62,673 nucleotides of DNA from positions 1 to 62,673 of IMG/VR virus record IMGVR_UViG_3300010397_000009; one strand, given 5' to 3'. Source of the stretch: a virus. Positions 33,024-39,945 of this stretch are shown piece by piece. Within the stretch, counting starts at the first letter, position 1. Each line of letters opens with the position of its first letter. Position numbers and translations under genes: made by a program. The notes below the pieces were generated by a model. The model worked only from the letters and a program-made list of their open reading frames with translations, was not told where the DNA came from and did no database searches.

Positions 33024-34565
33024 TTATACGTATGCACCTTCCGGTTTAATTTTAGCGTCCTTATCACCTAGCAGGCGCTTGATGAAGTTCCAGCTCGATT
33101 CGATCCTCTGAAGACGACCAGCATCGATGGTATCACGTGCTATGATGTCGATGATGTGGACCGCGTTCTTCTGACCAATGCGATGGCAGCGATCTTCGGC
33201 CTGATGATTATGAGCAGGTGACCAAGCCCGATCAATGAATATAACCGTGGACGCTGCTGTAAGAGTGAGTCCGACACCTCCTGCGCTGATAGTCCCAGCG
33301 AATACACGCAACCTACCAGCCTGGAATTCCTTAACAATTGTACCACGCGCTTCTTGTGAGGTATCCCCAGTAAGAATACCATGCTCGATCCCTTTGTTCT
33401 CGAGACGGCGAGCCAGGAGGTTAATGATCTGCTTCGACTGGCTGAAGACGACGAATTGTTTGTCGGGGTTGTCACGTAGAATCTCCATCACGGCATCGAG
33501 CTTTGAGCTCGGTTCGATTAGAGTGACCTTGTTGACGACCTTCTCGTCCCAGACCTTATCACAGATCAGGTCGCCATCATCGTTGTAGCACTTCTGTTCG
33601 TCCGTATTCTCGTGCTCATGTTTCTTACGTACGAGTGTCGGAGTGAACTGTGCATACGCCATAGCGAGTTGCTGAAGTCGTACGAGCTTCGCAATTGCCA
33701 TCGGTGCCGGCAATGGCTCGTCTTCGTGTTCGCCGATCCACGCCAACATTTCATCGCGCATCTCATTGTAGACGCGGCGCTGTTGGGGATCAAGCTCGAC
33801 GGTGATCCTGCTGTAGTACTTCTCTGGGAGATCCGGAAGTACTTCTTCCTTCAGGCGCCTGATGTAGTAAGGCGCGATCTCACCGAGCAGTTCATTCTCG
33901 TGTGCAACACCGATGATCACCTTGAAGGCATTCTTGTGTTCTTTTCCGCAGAGGACTCCATTAGGATTAGCCATGCAGAAGTCACTCTTTTGGTGCTGTA
34001 CATAGATAACGTGGTGATCGAAGAAGCGGTTGTACGAACTGAATCGTTTCTTATCACACCAGTTAAGGAGCGACCAGAATTGCTCAGGTCGCGTAGTGCA
34101 AGGTGTACCCGTAAGCAGTGTCAAGTACTGACGCTTGATCTTCTTCGAGCGCATCGTAACTTGTGCTTCACGATTTGCAGCGCGATGTGCTTCGTCAGCG
34201 AGGATGTGGAACCAGGGATAAGTAGCGAGCTCAGGCAGGAGTCGCACGACGTCCCAGTGCATGATGTAGACGTCGTGCGACCCAGCCTTTACCTGAGCTA
34301 GGAACGAACCTCGGTCCTTCGGGTCAAGTGAGGTGACCTTCAGGTGCGGCTGCCATTCCGCAAAATGTTCAACCCAGACTGGGACAACGCTCTTGGGCGC
34401 GATGACCAAAGTCTTCTTAGCACCTGGATGCTTCTTGCGTCGTTCAGCATCTAGAGCCATGCCTTCGATCGTTTTACCCAAGCCCATGTCGTCTGCTACA
34501 ATGCAGAACGGTTGATCAACGAGTTTGTTGACGCACACTTCTTGGAACGGCAGCAGCTTGCCCAT
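33024..34565 (-). CDS. SNF2-type helicase
   Basis: 513 aa. Helicase motifs: DDMGLGKT (Walker A), DEAHRA, LLTGTP, and C-terminal FVVFSQSKQ, GGVGLTLTAASTVIF and QAEDRCHRIGQ. It is a short SNF2 protein without an obvious targeting domain and may remodel DNA-protein complexes or assist replication restart. Confidence 0.92.
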   Translation of the reverse strand: MGKLLPFQEVCVNKLVDQPFCIVADDMGLGKTIEGMALDAERRKKHPGAKKTLVIAPKSVVPVWVEHFAEWQPHLKVTSLDPKDRGSFLAQVKAGSHDVYIMHWDVVRLLPELATYPWFHILADEAHRAANREAQVTMRSKKIKRQYLTLLTGTPCTTRPEQFWSLLNWCDKKRFSSYNRFFDHHVIYVQHQKSDFCMANPNGVLCGKEHKNAFKVIIGVAHENELLGEIAPYYIRRLKEEVLPDLPEKYYSRITVELDPQQRRVYNEMRDEMLAWIGEHEDEPLPAPMAIAKLVRLQQLAMAYAQFTPTLVRKKHEHENTDEQKCYNDDGDLICDKVWDEKVVNKVTLIEPSSKLDAVMEILRDNPDKQFVVFSQSKQIINLLARRLENKGIEHGILTGDTSQEARGTIVKEFQAGRLRVFAGTISAGGVGLTLTAASTVIFIDRAWSPAHNHQAEDRCHRIGQKNAVHIIDIIARDTIDAGRLQRIESSWNFIKRLLGDKDAKIKPEGAYV

Positions 34566-34567
34566 GG

Positions 34568-35185
34568 TTAGTTTTCTTCCTCCACGTCGTAGAATCGGAC
34601 GTTACTCAGCGGGATCTCGGTACGCGGAACTCCTCGACCAATCACCAGCAAGTTACGGTTGGGGTCGATCTTCCATCCAGTGGAATGGAAAGTCGGGAAG
34701 CGTCGTATATCCCAGTCCCAGTAGGTGATGGTCAGGTAGACGACTCGCTCCGTCATGTTAATCGCTTCGGCGATCTGCTCAAGCGCCGTTACCTCTTCAG
34801 GCAACAGGAGCGCCTTGCTGTCATCCTCGACGATGGTGTTCGGGTCACGGCCCTCAGCCAGCGCAACCGCGTCAGCCTTAGCAATGTGCTCCTTGAGGAC
34901 AGGATTACCCTTGTCGTCCAAGGTGAAGTTCATGCACGGGGTGAACATGCAGTCGTGACCAAACACCTTCGTGTGCTTGCGCTCCTGGTGTCGCGCGAAC
35001 GCAACCTTAGGATCACGAAGCTTGTAGCCCGGCACATGCTTAGAGGCATTCTTCGCCTCGTTCTTGTGCTTGCGCTGATGTGCGTTGAGTCCGGTTAGGG
35101 TTAGCGAGCGGAAGTCGCACTTCTTGCACTGCAGAGGATCGGTCTCCTCTGTCTTGTTACTCTTCTGCGTCGGAATCTTCCCCAC
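34568..35185 (-). CDS. Protein with a classical C2H2 zinc finger
   Basis: 205 aa from a GTG at 35185 (GAGG upstream); a TTG at 35242 would add 19 residues. The finger CKKCDFRSLTLTGLNAHQRKH has C-x2-C-x12-H-x3-H spacing, near residues 20-40. Acidic linker and a C-terminal Trp/Tyr-rich domain (TITYWDWDIRRFPTF). It sits next to the SNF2 helicase in the same operon and might recruit it to DNA or RNA. Start uncertain. Confidence 0.7.
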   Translation of the reverse strand: MGKIPTQKSNKTEETDPLQCKKCDFRSLTLTGLNAHQRKHKNEAKNASKHVPGYKLRDPKVAFARHQERKHTKVFGHDCMFTPCMNFTLDDKGNPVLKEHIAKADAVALAEGRDPNTIVEDDSKALLLPEEVTALEQIAEAINMTERVVYLTITYWDWDIRRFPTFHSTGWKIDPNRNLLVIGRGVPRTEIPLSNVRFYDVEEEN

Positions 35186-35435
35186 CTCGAACCTCACTTC
35201 TGGAATCCGCTTCGAACCCGAAGCTTTCGTCTGCCTTGGCAACGTCGATCACTTTCCTTCCACAAAGGCAACGTTCGATTTCCAATTTTCCGTTGCGAAT
35301 TTTTTGGTAAACGCGCTGAGGGGCTATTCCCCGAAGTTTGCCATAGTCGATTGGTGTCAACTTAGATTCGAGTTCAGCCCTGTCAGCGCGTTCGTCATCT
35401 TCGATCTGTTTGAAAAAGTCATCAATCGACGACAT
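35157..35435 (-). CDS. Small DNA-binding-like protein
   Basis: 92 aa. Acidic N-terminus, then DYGKLRGIAPQRVYQKIRNGKLEIERCLCGRKVIDV, where a GIAPQRVYQKIRNGKL helix pair resembles a simple HTH/excisionase-like fold followed by a Cys pair. Acidic end. Overlaps the finger protein by 29-86 bases. Confidence 0.6.
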   Translation of the reverse strand: MSSIDDFFKQIEDDERADRAELESKLTPIDYGKLRGIAPQRVYQKIRNGKLEIERCLCGRKVIDVAKADESFGFEADSRSEVRGGEDSDAEE

Positions 35436-35447
35436 GTGCGTTCCTTA

Positions 35448-36194
35448 CTAGCGGGTGGTACGGGTACTCCGCGAAAGGCTCTTGCTAGCGGTCTTCTTAG
35501 CCGGCTTCGGAGCCTCGAGCACACCAGCAGCGTTGAAGTCGCTGTCGAAGTGTGCGAGCTCCAGCGCGTCGAACGGAACCGACAGGTTGAAGTCGTGGCC
35601 GCTGACGAGCCAGAGCGCGAGGTCCTTCCAGGTGTACTGACGAGCACCCTGGGTCGGACCGCTCAGGTACCAGAGATTGTTAACCTTGATCGCGCCGTAG
35701 AGGAACTTGACGCCGTCCTTCTCGAACTGCTTCGTGAACCGGAAGATAGTCCCGTTCGGAAAGTCGTCGTCCGGGTACTCCTCGAGCAGAGCCAACTTGT
35801 GCTCGGTCTCTTCCTTCTCCTGCCGATCAAGTAGCATCTGTGCCAGCTTGGCGTCGACATTGGTCATACCCATTGCCTTGTTCTCCCTCGCTCGTTTCAT
35901 TTCCATTAGGTTAGCCACCTGAGCTGAAGTCAAGCGACCTGAATTCATGAACGCTACAGCCAGGTTCTGAAAGACTTCGAGGCTGTAGTTGTCCATATAC
36001 GCACGCATGGATTCAAAGACGTTGACCATCTCAGCCATGGCATGAATCTCTGAACCTTCAGGTGCAGTCCAACGACCCTCATGAAGGTTCAGCTCACGTG
36101 CCTTACGTCCGCGCACCATACGCGCGTAGTCCTCGTAATGAAAGTCACTACGCAGGTCTTTACGTACGTATTCGTTGAAATCGTCGTAGGTCAC
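35448..36194 (-). CDS. Unknown 248-aa protein
   Basis: Helical N-terminal 150 residues (MTYDDFNEYVRKDL ... QVANLMEMKRARENKAMGM), β-rich middle (KFLYGAIKVNNLWYLSG) and a Lys/Ser/Arg-rich tail. The middle resembles small phage proteins that sense or bind nucleotides. It overlaps the next gene by ATGA. Confidence 0.65.
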   Translation of the reverse strand: MTYDDFNEYVRKDLRSDFHYEDYARMVRGRKARELNLHEGRWTAPEGSEIHAMAEMVNVFESMRAYMDNYSLEVFQNLAVAFMNSGRLTSAQVANLMEMKRARENKAMGMTNVDAKLAQMLLDRQEKEETEHKLALLEEYPDDDFPNGTIFRFTKQFEKDGVKFLYGAIKVNNLWYLSGPTQGARQYTWKDLALWLVSGHDFNLSVPFDALELAHFDSDFNAAGVLEAPKPAKKTASKSLSRSTRTTR

Positions 36195-36505
36195 GGTTCC
36201 ACCGACCTTAGACTTGTCTCGAACACAAGCTCGTCCCCACGAACCTTACGTGTGAGGTAAACCGCTCCGACAAGACTCTTGTGAATGCTAGTGGACGTCG
36301 TTACCTGTCCAGGATTTCGCGCCTGAACATGATGCACAAGTGCACCTAGCTCTTCGTACGCCTCTTTACGTGTCGTGGCACGCTCGACCTCGGTGGCACG
36401 GAGAATTTCTATCTCCATCCGCGCACGCCAACGCTCGTCACGCTTTTCGCGTGCCTTCTTCAAGAGAGCCTTGACTTCGTCCTCTGTATAGAACTTCAGT
36501 GGCAT
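36191..36505 (-). CDS. Unknown helical protein
   Basis: 104 aa from the ATG at 36505. First ~55 residues are a highly charged helix (EDEVKALLKKAREKRDERWRARMEIE), then a more globular end (YLTRKVRGDELVF). Unknown. Confidence 0.6.
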   Translation of the reverse strand: MPLKFYTEDEVKALLKKAREKRDERWRARMEIEILRATEVERATTRKEAYEELGALVHHVQARNPGQVTTSTSIHKSLVGAVYLTRKVRGDELVFETSLRSVEP

Positions 36506-36506
36506 G

Positions 36507-36689
36507 TTACTTGTCCTTCTTGACGAAGAGTGTGATCGTCGTGCCACAGTCCGGGCAAGGACCCTGCAGTGCGTTACGCTTGTTCTTCGTGACGACCTTC
36601 TGTCCACGGAAGAACTGCTTCACGTTGCACTTCACGCAGTAGCCCTCAGCCTTAGTGGCCTTAGGCTTGCTCTTTGTAAGGAATGTCAT
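36507..36689 (-). CDS. DUF5679-type zinc ribbon
   Basis: 60 aa. Two Cys pairs (GYCVKCN and GPCPDCGTT) around a basic KNKRNALQ stretch give the actinobacterial DUF5679 pattern. Probably binds nucleic acid or protein; function unknown. Confidence 0.78.
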   Translation of the reverse strand: MTFLTKSKPKATKAEGYCVKCNVKQFFRGQKVVTKNKRNALQGPCPDCGTTITLFVKKDK

Positions 36690-36785
36690 GTTATCCTCCT
36701 CTCGATCGGTAACTCCCTAGGGCCTCCGTACAATACGGGCAATACGGGGACCCCAGCCAATCACGGATCTCCACACGGACTGTGT

Positions 36786-36986
36786 TCAGTCGAGCGGTGT
36801 TTCAGTGCCAGGAAGGAGTCCCATGATGATCGACTTGCGGAAGGCTAGCCACTCGTCTTCGTTGAACTGAATGACAGGACTGTTGTCTCCGAGCTTGCTG
36901 TCGCGAATCAGTGTGTCAGTGCCTTGCGCAGCTACCTCCACACACCCATCCGCATTGCAGGCGGACGACTTCTTCCACTCTGGCAT
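36786..36986 (-). CDS. DUF397-family protein 2
   Basis: 66 aa with WKKSSACNADGCVEVA, TLIRDSKLGD, VIQFNEDEWLAFRKSI. Second copy of DUF397, separated from the next copy by a stop/start overlap. It differs from copy 1 mainly in loop residues. Confidence 0.88.
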   Translation of the reverse strand: MPEWKKSSACNADGCVEVAAQGTDTLIRDSKLGDNSPVIQFNEDEWLAFRKSIIMGLLPGTETPLD

Positions 36987-37177
36987 TACAATTCCCCTGC
37001 TAGCACGGCTTGGCGAATTGCGTTGTAGGTGGCCTGCTCGATTTCGATCACTGGACTGTCCTCACCGATCTTCGAGTCGCGCATCAACACGACATCGTCG
37101 GTGAAAGCCAGCTCAACACATCCGTCGGACTGACAGAAACTGGACTTAATGAACTTCGGCGCAGTAGCTATTTCCAC
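36986..37177 (-). CDS. DUF397-family protein 3
   Basis: 63 aa from a GTG at 37177 (GGAGGAGG upstream). Family residues IKSSFCQSDGCVELA, VLMRDSKIGE, VIEIEQATYNAIRQAV; the usual Trp in the last motif is replaced by Tyr, so this copy is the most diverged. It lies downstream of the HTH gene and element C. Confidence 0.85.
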   Translation of the reverse strand: MEIATAPKFIKSSFCQSDGCVELAFTDDVVLMRDSKIGEDSPVIEIEQATYNAIRQAVLAGEL

Positions 37178-37431
37178 GCTTCTTCCTCCTCCCGCTGCTC
37201 GACATCCTCGGCCACGTTGGCCTTCCATTCTTCCCTCAGGGCGTAGAGTCCGGCGTATTTCTTGCCGAACGCTTCCCGGAGCTGTGTGTACTCCTGTACT
37301 GAAAGTTCGATGAACCCGCGCGGCGTCCCGACCGTAATGATCTCCGTACCTGGATCCAGATCACCCTGATCAGAACCACCAACACCAGTAACATCATACA
37401 GCACATCGATTTCGCTTCCCGGAAGTCTCAT
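37168..37431 (-). CDS. Small acidic protein in HTH-DUF397 cassette
   Basis: 87 aa from the ATG at 37431. β-rich N-terminal half (GSEIDVLYDV, GTEIITVGTPRGFIELS) and an acidic coiled C-terminus (DVEQREEEEAW). Sits between element C and the DUF397 genes. Unknown. Confidence 0.6.
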   Translation of the reverse strand: MRLPGSEIDVLYDVTGVGGSDQGDLDPGTEIITVGTPRGFIELSVQEYTQLREAFGKKYAGLYALREEWKANVAEDVEQREEEEAWK

Positions 37432-37475
37432 GTCAGTTCCTTTGGCGGTGTGGAGTTTTGTGTTGTAAGGGGCTC

Positions 37476-37589
37476 GGTGTCTATCTTGAAGTCTAACCTC
37501 GCCGGTCAAGCGGGGCTTATAGCTTATGTAGCTTCGCTATTCCAACTGGTTAGACACCGGTTAGACCGAGTCTATTTTCAGTCTAAACT
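37476..37589 (-). repeat. Dispersed structured element, copy C
   Basis: Sense on the - strand. Arm 1 GTTTAGACTG at 37589-37580 overlaps the last codons of the HTH gene, arm 2 is at 37572-37548 and carries GGTCTAACC twice, and arm 3 GGTTAGACTTCAAGATAGACACC is at 37498-37476. Arm 3 is 9 of 10 identical with copy E over GAGGTTAGACTT. Confidence 0.82.
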
Positions 37590-37885
37590 ACTTCTGCTAT
37601 TAGGAGATTCTCGTCCTTCGGGTACAGCATTTCCTTCGACGTCTTCGGACTTAGAACGATGAAAACTTCGTAGCCCATGGCATTGGCAAATCGCGTCAGA
37701 GTTGGCAGTTTGATCTGGCTACCACGTGCAATGCACTTTCGCCACTGCGATGCGATCGACCGCTCTGCGCCCATCTTGTGTGCAAGACGGAGATCAGTTA
37801 TGCCCTTCTGCGTCTTGATTAGATCGAGAATGTGAAACAGTGGTCGAGTGTCCTTAACTGGACCGATCGGAATGTCAATCGGCAT
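37583..37885 (-). CDS. XRE-type helix-turn-helix protein
   Basis: 100 aa from the ATG at 37885, TGATG overlap with the upstream stop. HTH in residues about 20-75 (ILDLIKTQKGITDLRLAHKMGAERSIASQWRKC, then SQIKLPTLTRFANAMGYEV). It is a small Cro/CI-like protein without the DUF5753 half of full WhiJ proteins. It lies directly before element C and two DUF397 genes. A repressor or activator; it is the prime candidate to bind the TTAGACT elements. Confidence 0.72.
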   Translation of the reverse strand: MPIDIPIGPVKDTRPLFHILDLIKTQKGITDLRLAHKMGAERSIASQWRKCIARGSQIKLPTLTRFANAMGYEVFIVLSPKTSKEMLYPKDENLLIAEVV

Positions 37886-38208
37886 CAGCGTCCCCTTACT
37901 TCTCGTCCCTCCAGGGATGCAACATGTGCTGCCTCTGCAGCTGCTCGCATTTGAGCTGCAAGTGCCATATCGGGCTTCGGCATCTGCCGTTGACGCGGTG
38001 CTTCTGGGTCGGGAATGGTGCCATCCGCGTTGACCTGAACCTCCCACGGCGTGTTGTTCCAACGGCACCGTGGGTTGCGACAGTAGAACTTGTGCAGCTT
38101 GGCTCCCTTGGAACCAGACTTGACGGCACGTGTTTCACGTTCGACATGTTCGCCGACCTGGTCGCATCGAGGACAGCGCTTTGCTTCCTCCCAAGTTCCT
38201 GCGGGCAT
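37885..38208 (-). CDS. Zinc-ribbon protein
   Basis: 107 aa. First ~55 residues: CPRCDQVGEH, KFYCRNPRCRWNN, forming a four-Cys ribbon with basic residues between. Ala-rich helical end. May bind nucleic acid or act as a transcription-factor-like accessory. Unknown. Confidence 0.65.
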   Translation of the reverse strand: MPAGTWEEAKRCPRCDQVGEHVERETRAVKSGSKGAKLHKFYCRNPRCRWNNTPWEVQVNADGTIPDPEAPRQRQMPKPDMALAAQMRAAAEAAHVASLEGREVRGR

Positions 38209-38681
38209 TACTTCGCCTCCTCGGCCATCAGGCTCTCCAAGAGCGCGGTCATTTGTTCCTCGAGCAGGTCTACACGCTTAGTGAGATCGTTTACCTGCTT
38301 TGTGTTCATTGCCGTCTTGCTAGTGGGCTCTCGCCCTGAACCAATCGCGTCCGCCTTCATGTACAGCTCTTCGGTCGGCTCAGTAATCAGTCGCCACTTG
38401 CTCTTCTTCGCGCCACCGCCTCGGGAGACCTGCTCAGCACATCCCATGTTCCGAAGCATCTTTGTTACTGTCGTGTAGTAAGGCGCAGCCATGCCAGCTT
38501 CTGAGAAGAGCGAGGTCAGGTAACCTTCGTAGATGGCATACCCGGTAGCCTCTGTTGAGGTACTACCATCCTTACCCAGGACGTTAATGACCTCCGGTGT
38601 TGAGTCACGCAGCATCTTCTGGTAGATCGTACTGCAGTGCTCGAACATCGCAGGTACAGGGCTATCTGTCGGGTCAGTCAT
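38208..38681 (-). CDS. Winged-helix/coiled-coil regulator
   Basis: 157 aa. Middle residues about 60-100 (PYYTTVTKMLRNMGCAEQVSRGGGAKKSKWRL) look like a winged helix; C-terminal ~35 residues are a coiled coil (NDLTKRVDLLEEQMTALLESLM), so it should dimerise. A regulator is likely. Confidence 0.65.
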   Translation of the reverse strand: MTDPTDSPVPAMFEHCSTIYQKMLRDSTPEVINVLGKDGSTSTEATGYAIYEGYLTSLFSEAGMAAPYYTTVTKMLRNMGCAEQVSRGGGAKKSKWRLITEPTEELYMKADAIGSGREPTSKTAMNTKQVNDLTKRVDLLEEQMTALLESLMAEEAK

Positions 38682-38910
38682 TATGTGTCACCTCCGTTGC
38701 GTCAAACAATTCCTGGAAGAAGCGGTTCTTATCTCTTTGCCGGTGAACCATGCCCGCATTCTTCTCAAGATCGTCGACGGTGGACCAGTCTCGATTGTCC
38801 TCAAGTTGCTGCAGTGTAGTTGCACCTTCATTAAGTGCCTGGTCGGCCAGCTCGTTAAGGTATTCCTGTTCATCCGCCGTGAATACCTCATCAAGCCTAC
38901 CTGTCTTCAT
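38674..38910 (-). CDS. Small acidic helical protein
   Basis: 78 aa, first gene after the promoter at 38.93 kb, with AAAGGAG before the ATG. Helical and acidic (TADEQEYLNELADQALNEG). Translation overlaps the next gene by 8 bases. Unknown. Confidence 0.6.
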   Translation of the reverse strand: MKTGRLDEVFTADEQEYLNELADQALNEGATTLQQLEDNRDWSTVDDLEKNAGMVHRQRDKNRFFQELFDATEVTHND

Positions 38911-38924
38911 TTGTGTCTCCTTTT

Positions 38925-38988
38925 ATTATACTCTGCACCCCTCGTGTACATCACGGGGGCAATTTGTTTAACTACAGCTGGTCAATAA
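38925..38988 (-). promoter_or_regulatory. Promoter with AAATTG box
   Basis: -10 TATAAT (38930-38925), 18-bp spacer, weak -35 GTGATG (38954-38949), 3 bp, then AAATTGCC (38965-38958) and an imperfect second box TTATTGAC at 38988-38981. The weak -35 next to a good upstream box suggests dependence on an activator at the box. Confidence 0.65.
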
Positions 38989-39030
38989 AAATGGGCGCCA
39001 GCCCATCCCGTGGTGAGGACTGGCGCCCAT
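38985..39030 (-). terminator. Rho-independent terminator after the tRNA cluster
   Basis: Perfect 11-bp stem ATGGGCGCCAG (38991-39001) / CTGGCGCCCAT (39020-39030). On the - strand it is followed by TTTTATTG, so it ends the tRNA transcript. It abuts the promoter that starts the next unit. Confidence 0.8.
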
Positions 39031-39111
39031 GTAAGGTGTCCTTAGGTAAGCGGTTGCGGCCGGCACACCCTAAGTACTGTCGCGACAGGATTATCCTTTG
39101 AACACCCAACG

Positions 39112-39187
39112 TAGCGGCGGTGGGATTTGAACCCACGATCTCTGGCTTATGAGGCCAGCGAGGACGACCGAGCTCCTCTACACCGCA
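39112..39187 (-). tRNA. tRNA-Met (CAT)
   Basis: 76 nt, full cloverleaf: acceptor TGCGGTG/CGCCGCT with an unpaired 1:72 (T-T), D stem GAGG/CCTC, anticodon stem CTGGC/GCCAG with loop CTCATAA, T stem GTGGG/CCCAC with loop TTCAAAT. CCA is not encoded. The open 1:72 pair is an initiator-like feature; the anticodon stem has GGC instead of the initiator GGG, so elongator or initiator use is unclear. Confidence 0.88.
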
Positions 39188-39191
39188 ATGA

Positions 39192-39224
39192 CCCGACACC
39201 TCGGCGAAGGTGTCGGGCTTTTTT
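39192..39224 (+). terminator. + strand terminator inside the tRNA cluster
   Basis: CCCGACACC (39192-39200), loop, GGTGTCGGG (39209-39217), then CTTTTTT. It is a textbook Rho-independent terminator on the strand opposite the genes. It could stop antisense transcripts or protect the tRNA promoter region. Confidence 0.7.
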
Positions 39225-39269
39225 GATCCACCTGAACTTCGACGTGAGGCCACTATCTGAGTGACCCCG

Positions 39270-39342
39270 TGGAGAAGCAGGGATTCGAACCCTGTGCCTT
39301 CGGCTTGCAAAGCCGACGCTCTGCCATATGAGCTACATCCCC
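39270..39342 (-). tRNA. tRNA-Ala (TGC)
   Basis: 73 nt: acceptor GGGGATG/CTTCTCC (one mismatch at 6:67), D stem GCTC/GAGC, anticodon stem TCGGC/GCCGA with loop TTTGCAA (anticodon TGC), T stem CAGGG/CCCTG with loop TTCGAAT. No encoded CCA. Confidence 0.88.
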
Positions 39343-39419
39343 TTGGCTGGGGACCCACTATACCATGGCAAGGTAGGAAATGGATCCCCAGCTTTTATCC
39401 CTCTGGAGGAAGGGTGGTA

Positions 39420-39671
39420 TTACTCGGTGATGATTCGGACAGCGGCCTGTTCGCCGAACTCGACTTCCAAGTCACCGACCATCTCGGCGAACCACTTCAA
39501 GCAGGCATCAAAGGTACCGCGCCAGTGCAAGCTCCACTCACCGGCCACCTCGCCTGCCTGGAGCACCACGTATGACTCCAGCTGGGCATCAAACGCGATG
39601 ATCATTTCTGCAACGCCGTGGTAAGTAACGACCACTCGGTCGCCCTTACTCTCATCCAACTGCACGTTCAC
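39420..39671 (-). CDS. Small protein inside the tRNA cluster
   Basis: 83 aa from a GTG at 39671, with AAAGGAG six bases upstream. It separates tRNA-Ala from the tRNA-like gene at 39.7 kb. α/β sequence with VVTYHGVAEMIIAFDAQL and a Trp-rich centre; acidic end. Unknown, but could serve tRNA or replication. Confidence 0.7.
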   Translation of the reverse strand: MNVQLDESKGDRVVVTYHGVAEMIIAFDAQLESYVVLQAGEVAGEWSLHWRGTFDACLKWFAEMVGDLEVEFGEQAAVRIITE

Positions 39672-39707
39672 AACGTGCTCCTTTCTTGCATTGAACTCTT
39701 CAATGCG

Positions 39708-39796
39708 TGAAGACGGCAGGATTCGAACCTGCAACCGTAAACCCGGCTAATACACCCGTAGGTGTGCCGCCGCTCTACCAATTGAGCTACGTCCCC
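39708..39796 (-). tRNA. tRNA-shaped gene with interrupted anticodon arm
   Basis: 89 nt. Acceptor GGGGACG/CGTCTTC, D stem GCTC/GAGC with AATTGGTA loop and T arm GCAGG/CCTGC (loop TTCGAAT) are all canonical. Between them, where 23 nt are expected, there are 39 nt. A GCGGC/GCCGG partial stem encloses ACACC-TACG-GGTGT, a stable tetraloop hairpin, so no normal 7-nt anticodon loop exists. Isotype cannot be assigned. It may be a decayed tRNA, contain an intron-like insert, or be a tRNA-mimic RNA. Confidence 0.6.
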
Positions 39797-39801
39797 TTGG
39801 C

Positions 39802-39863
39802 GGTAGTGGCCGTAGGGATTGAACCATCAGCCGAGTCACTTAAGACTCACCACTACCACTACC
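39802..39863 (-). ncRNA. tRNA-like remnant without D arm
   Basis: An 8-bp closing stem (GGTAGTGG/CCACTACC), a T-loop-like GGTTCAATCCC and an anticodon-like GAGTC-TTAAGT-GACTC hairpin (TAA, Leu-like) are present, but the D arm is missing and the T stem is imperfect. It looks like a degenerate tRNA-Leu. It is the first gene-like unit of the tRNA cluster on the - strand. Confidence 0.45.
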
Positions 39864-39945
39864 TACTTGTTTTTGGCTCCGGCGCCCACCTGCTCGAAGC
39901 TCTATGACGCTCGCCCTTTGGTGTGCGGCGTCGCCCTCATCTGAA

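Noticed and set aside
37583-37885. Lysogeny module with integrase
   Set aside because: An XRE-type protein exists, but no integrase, ParA/ParB or attachment site was found in the window.
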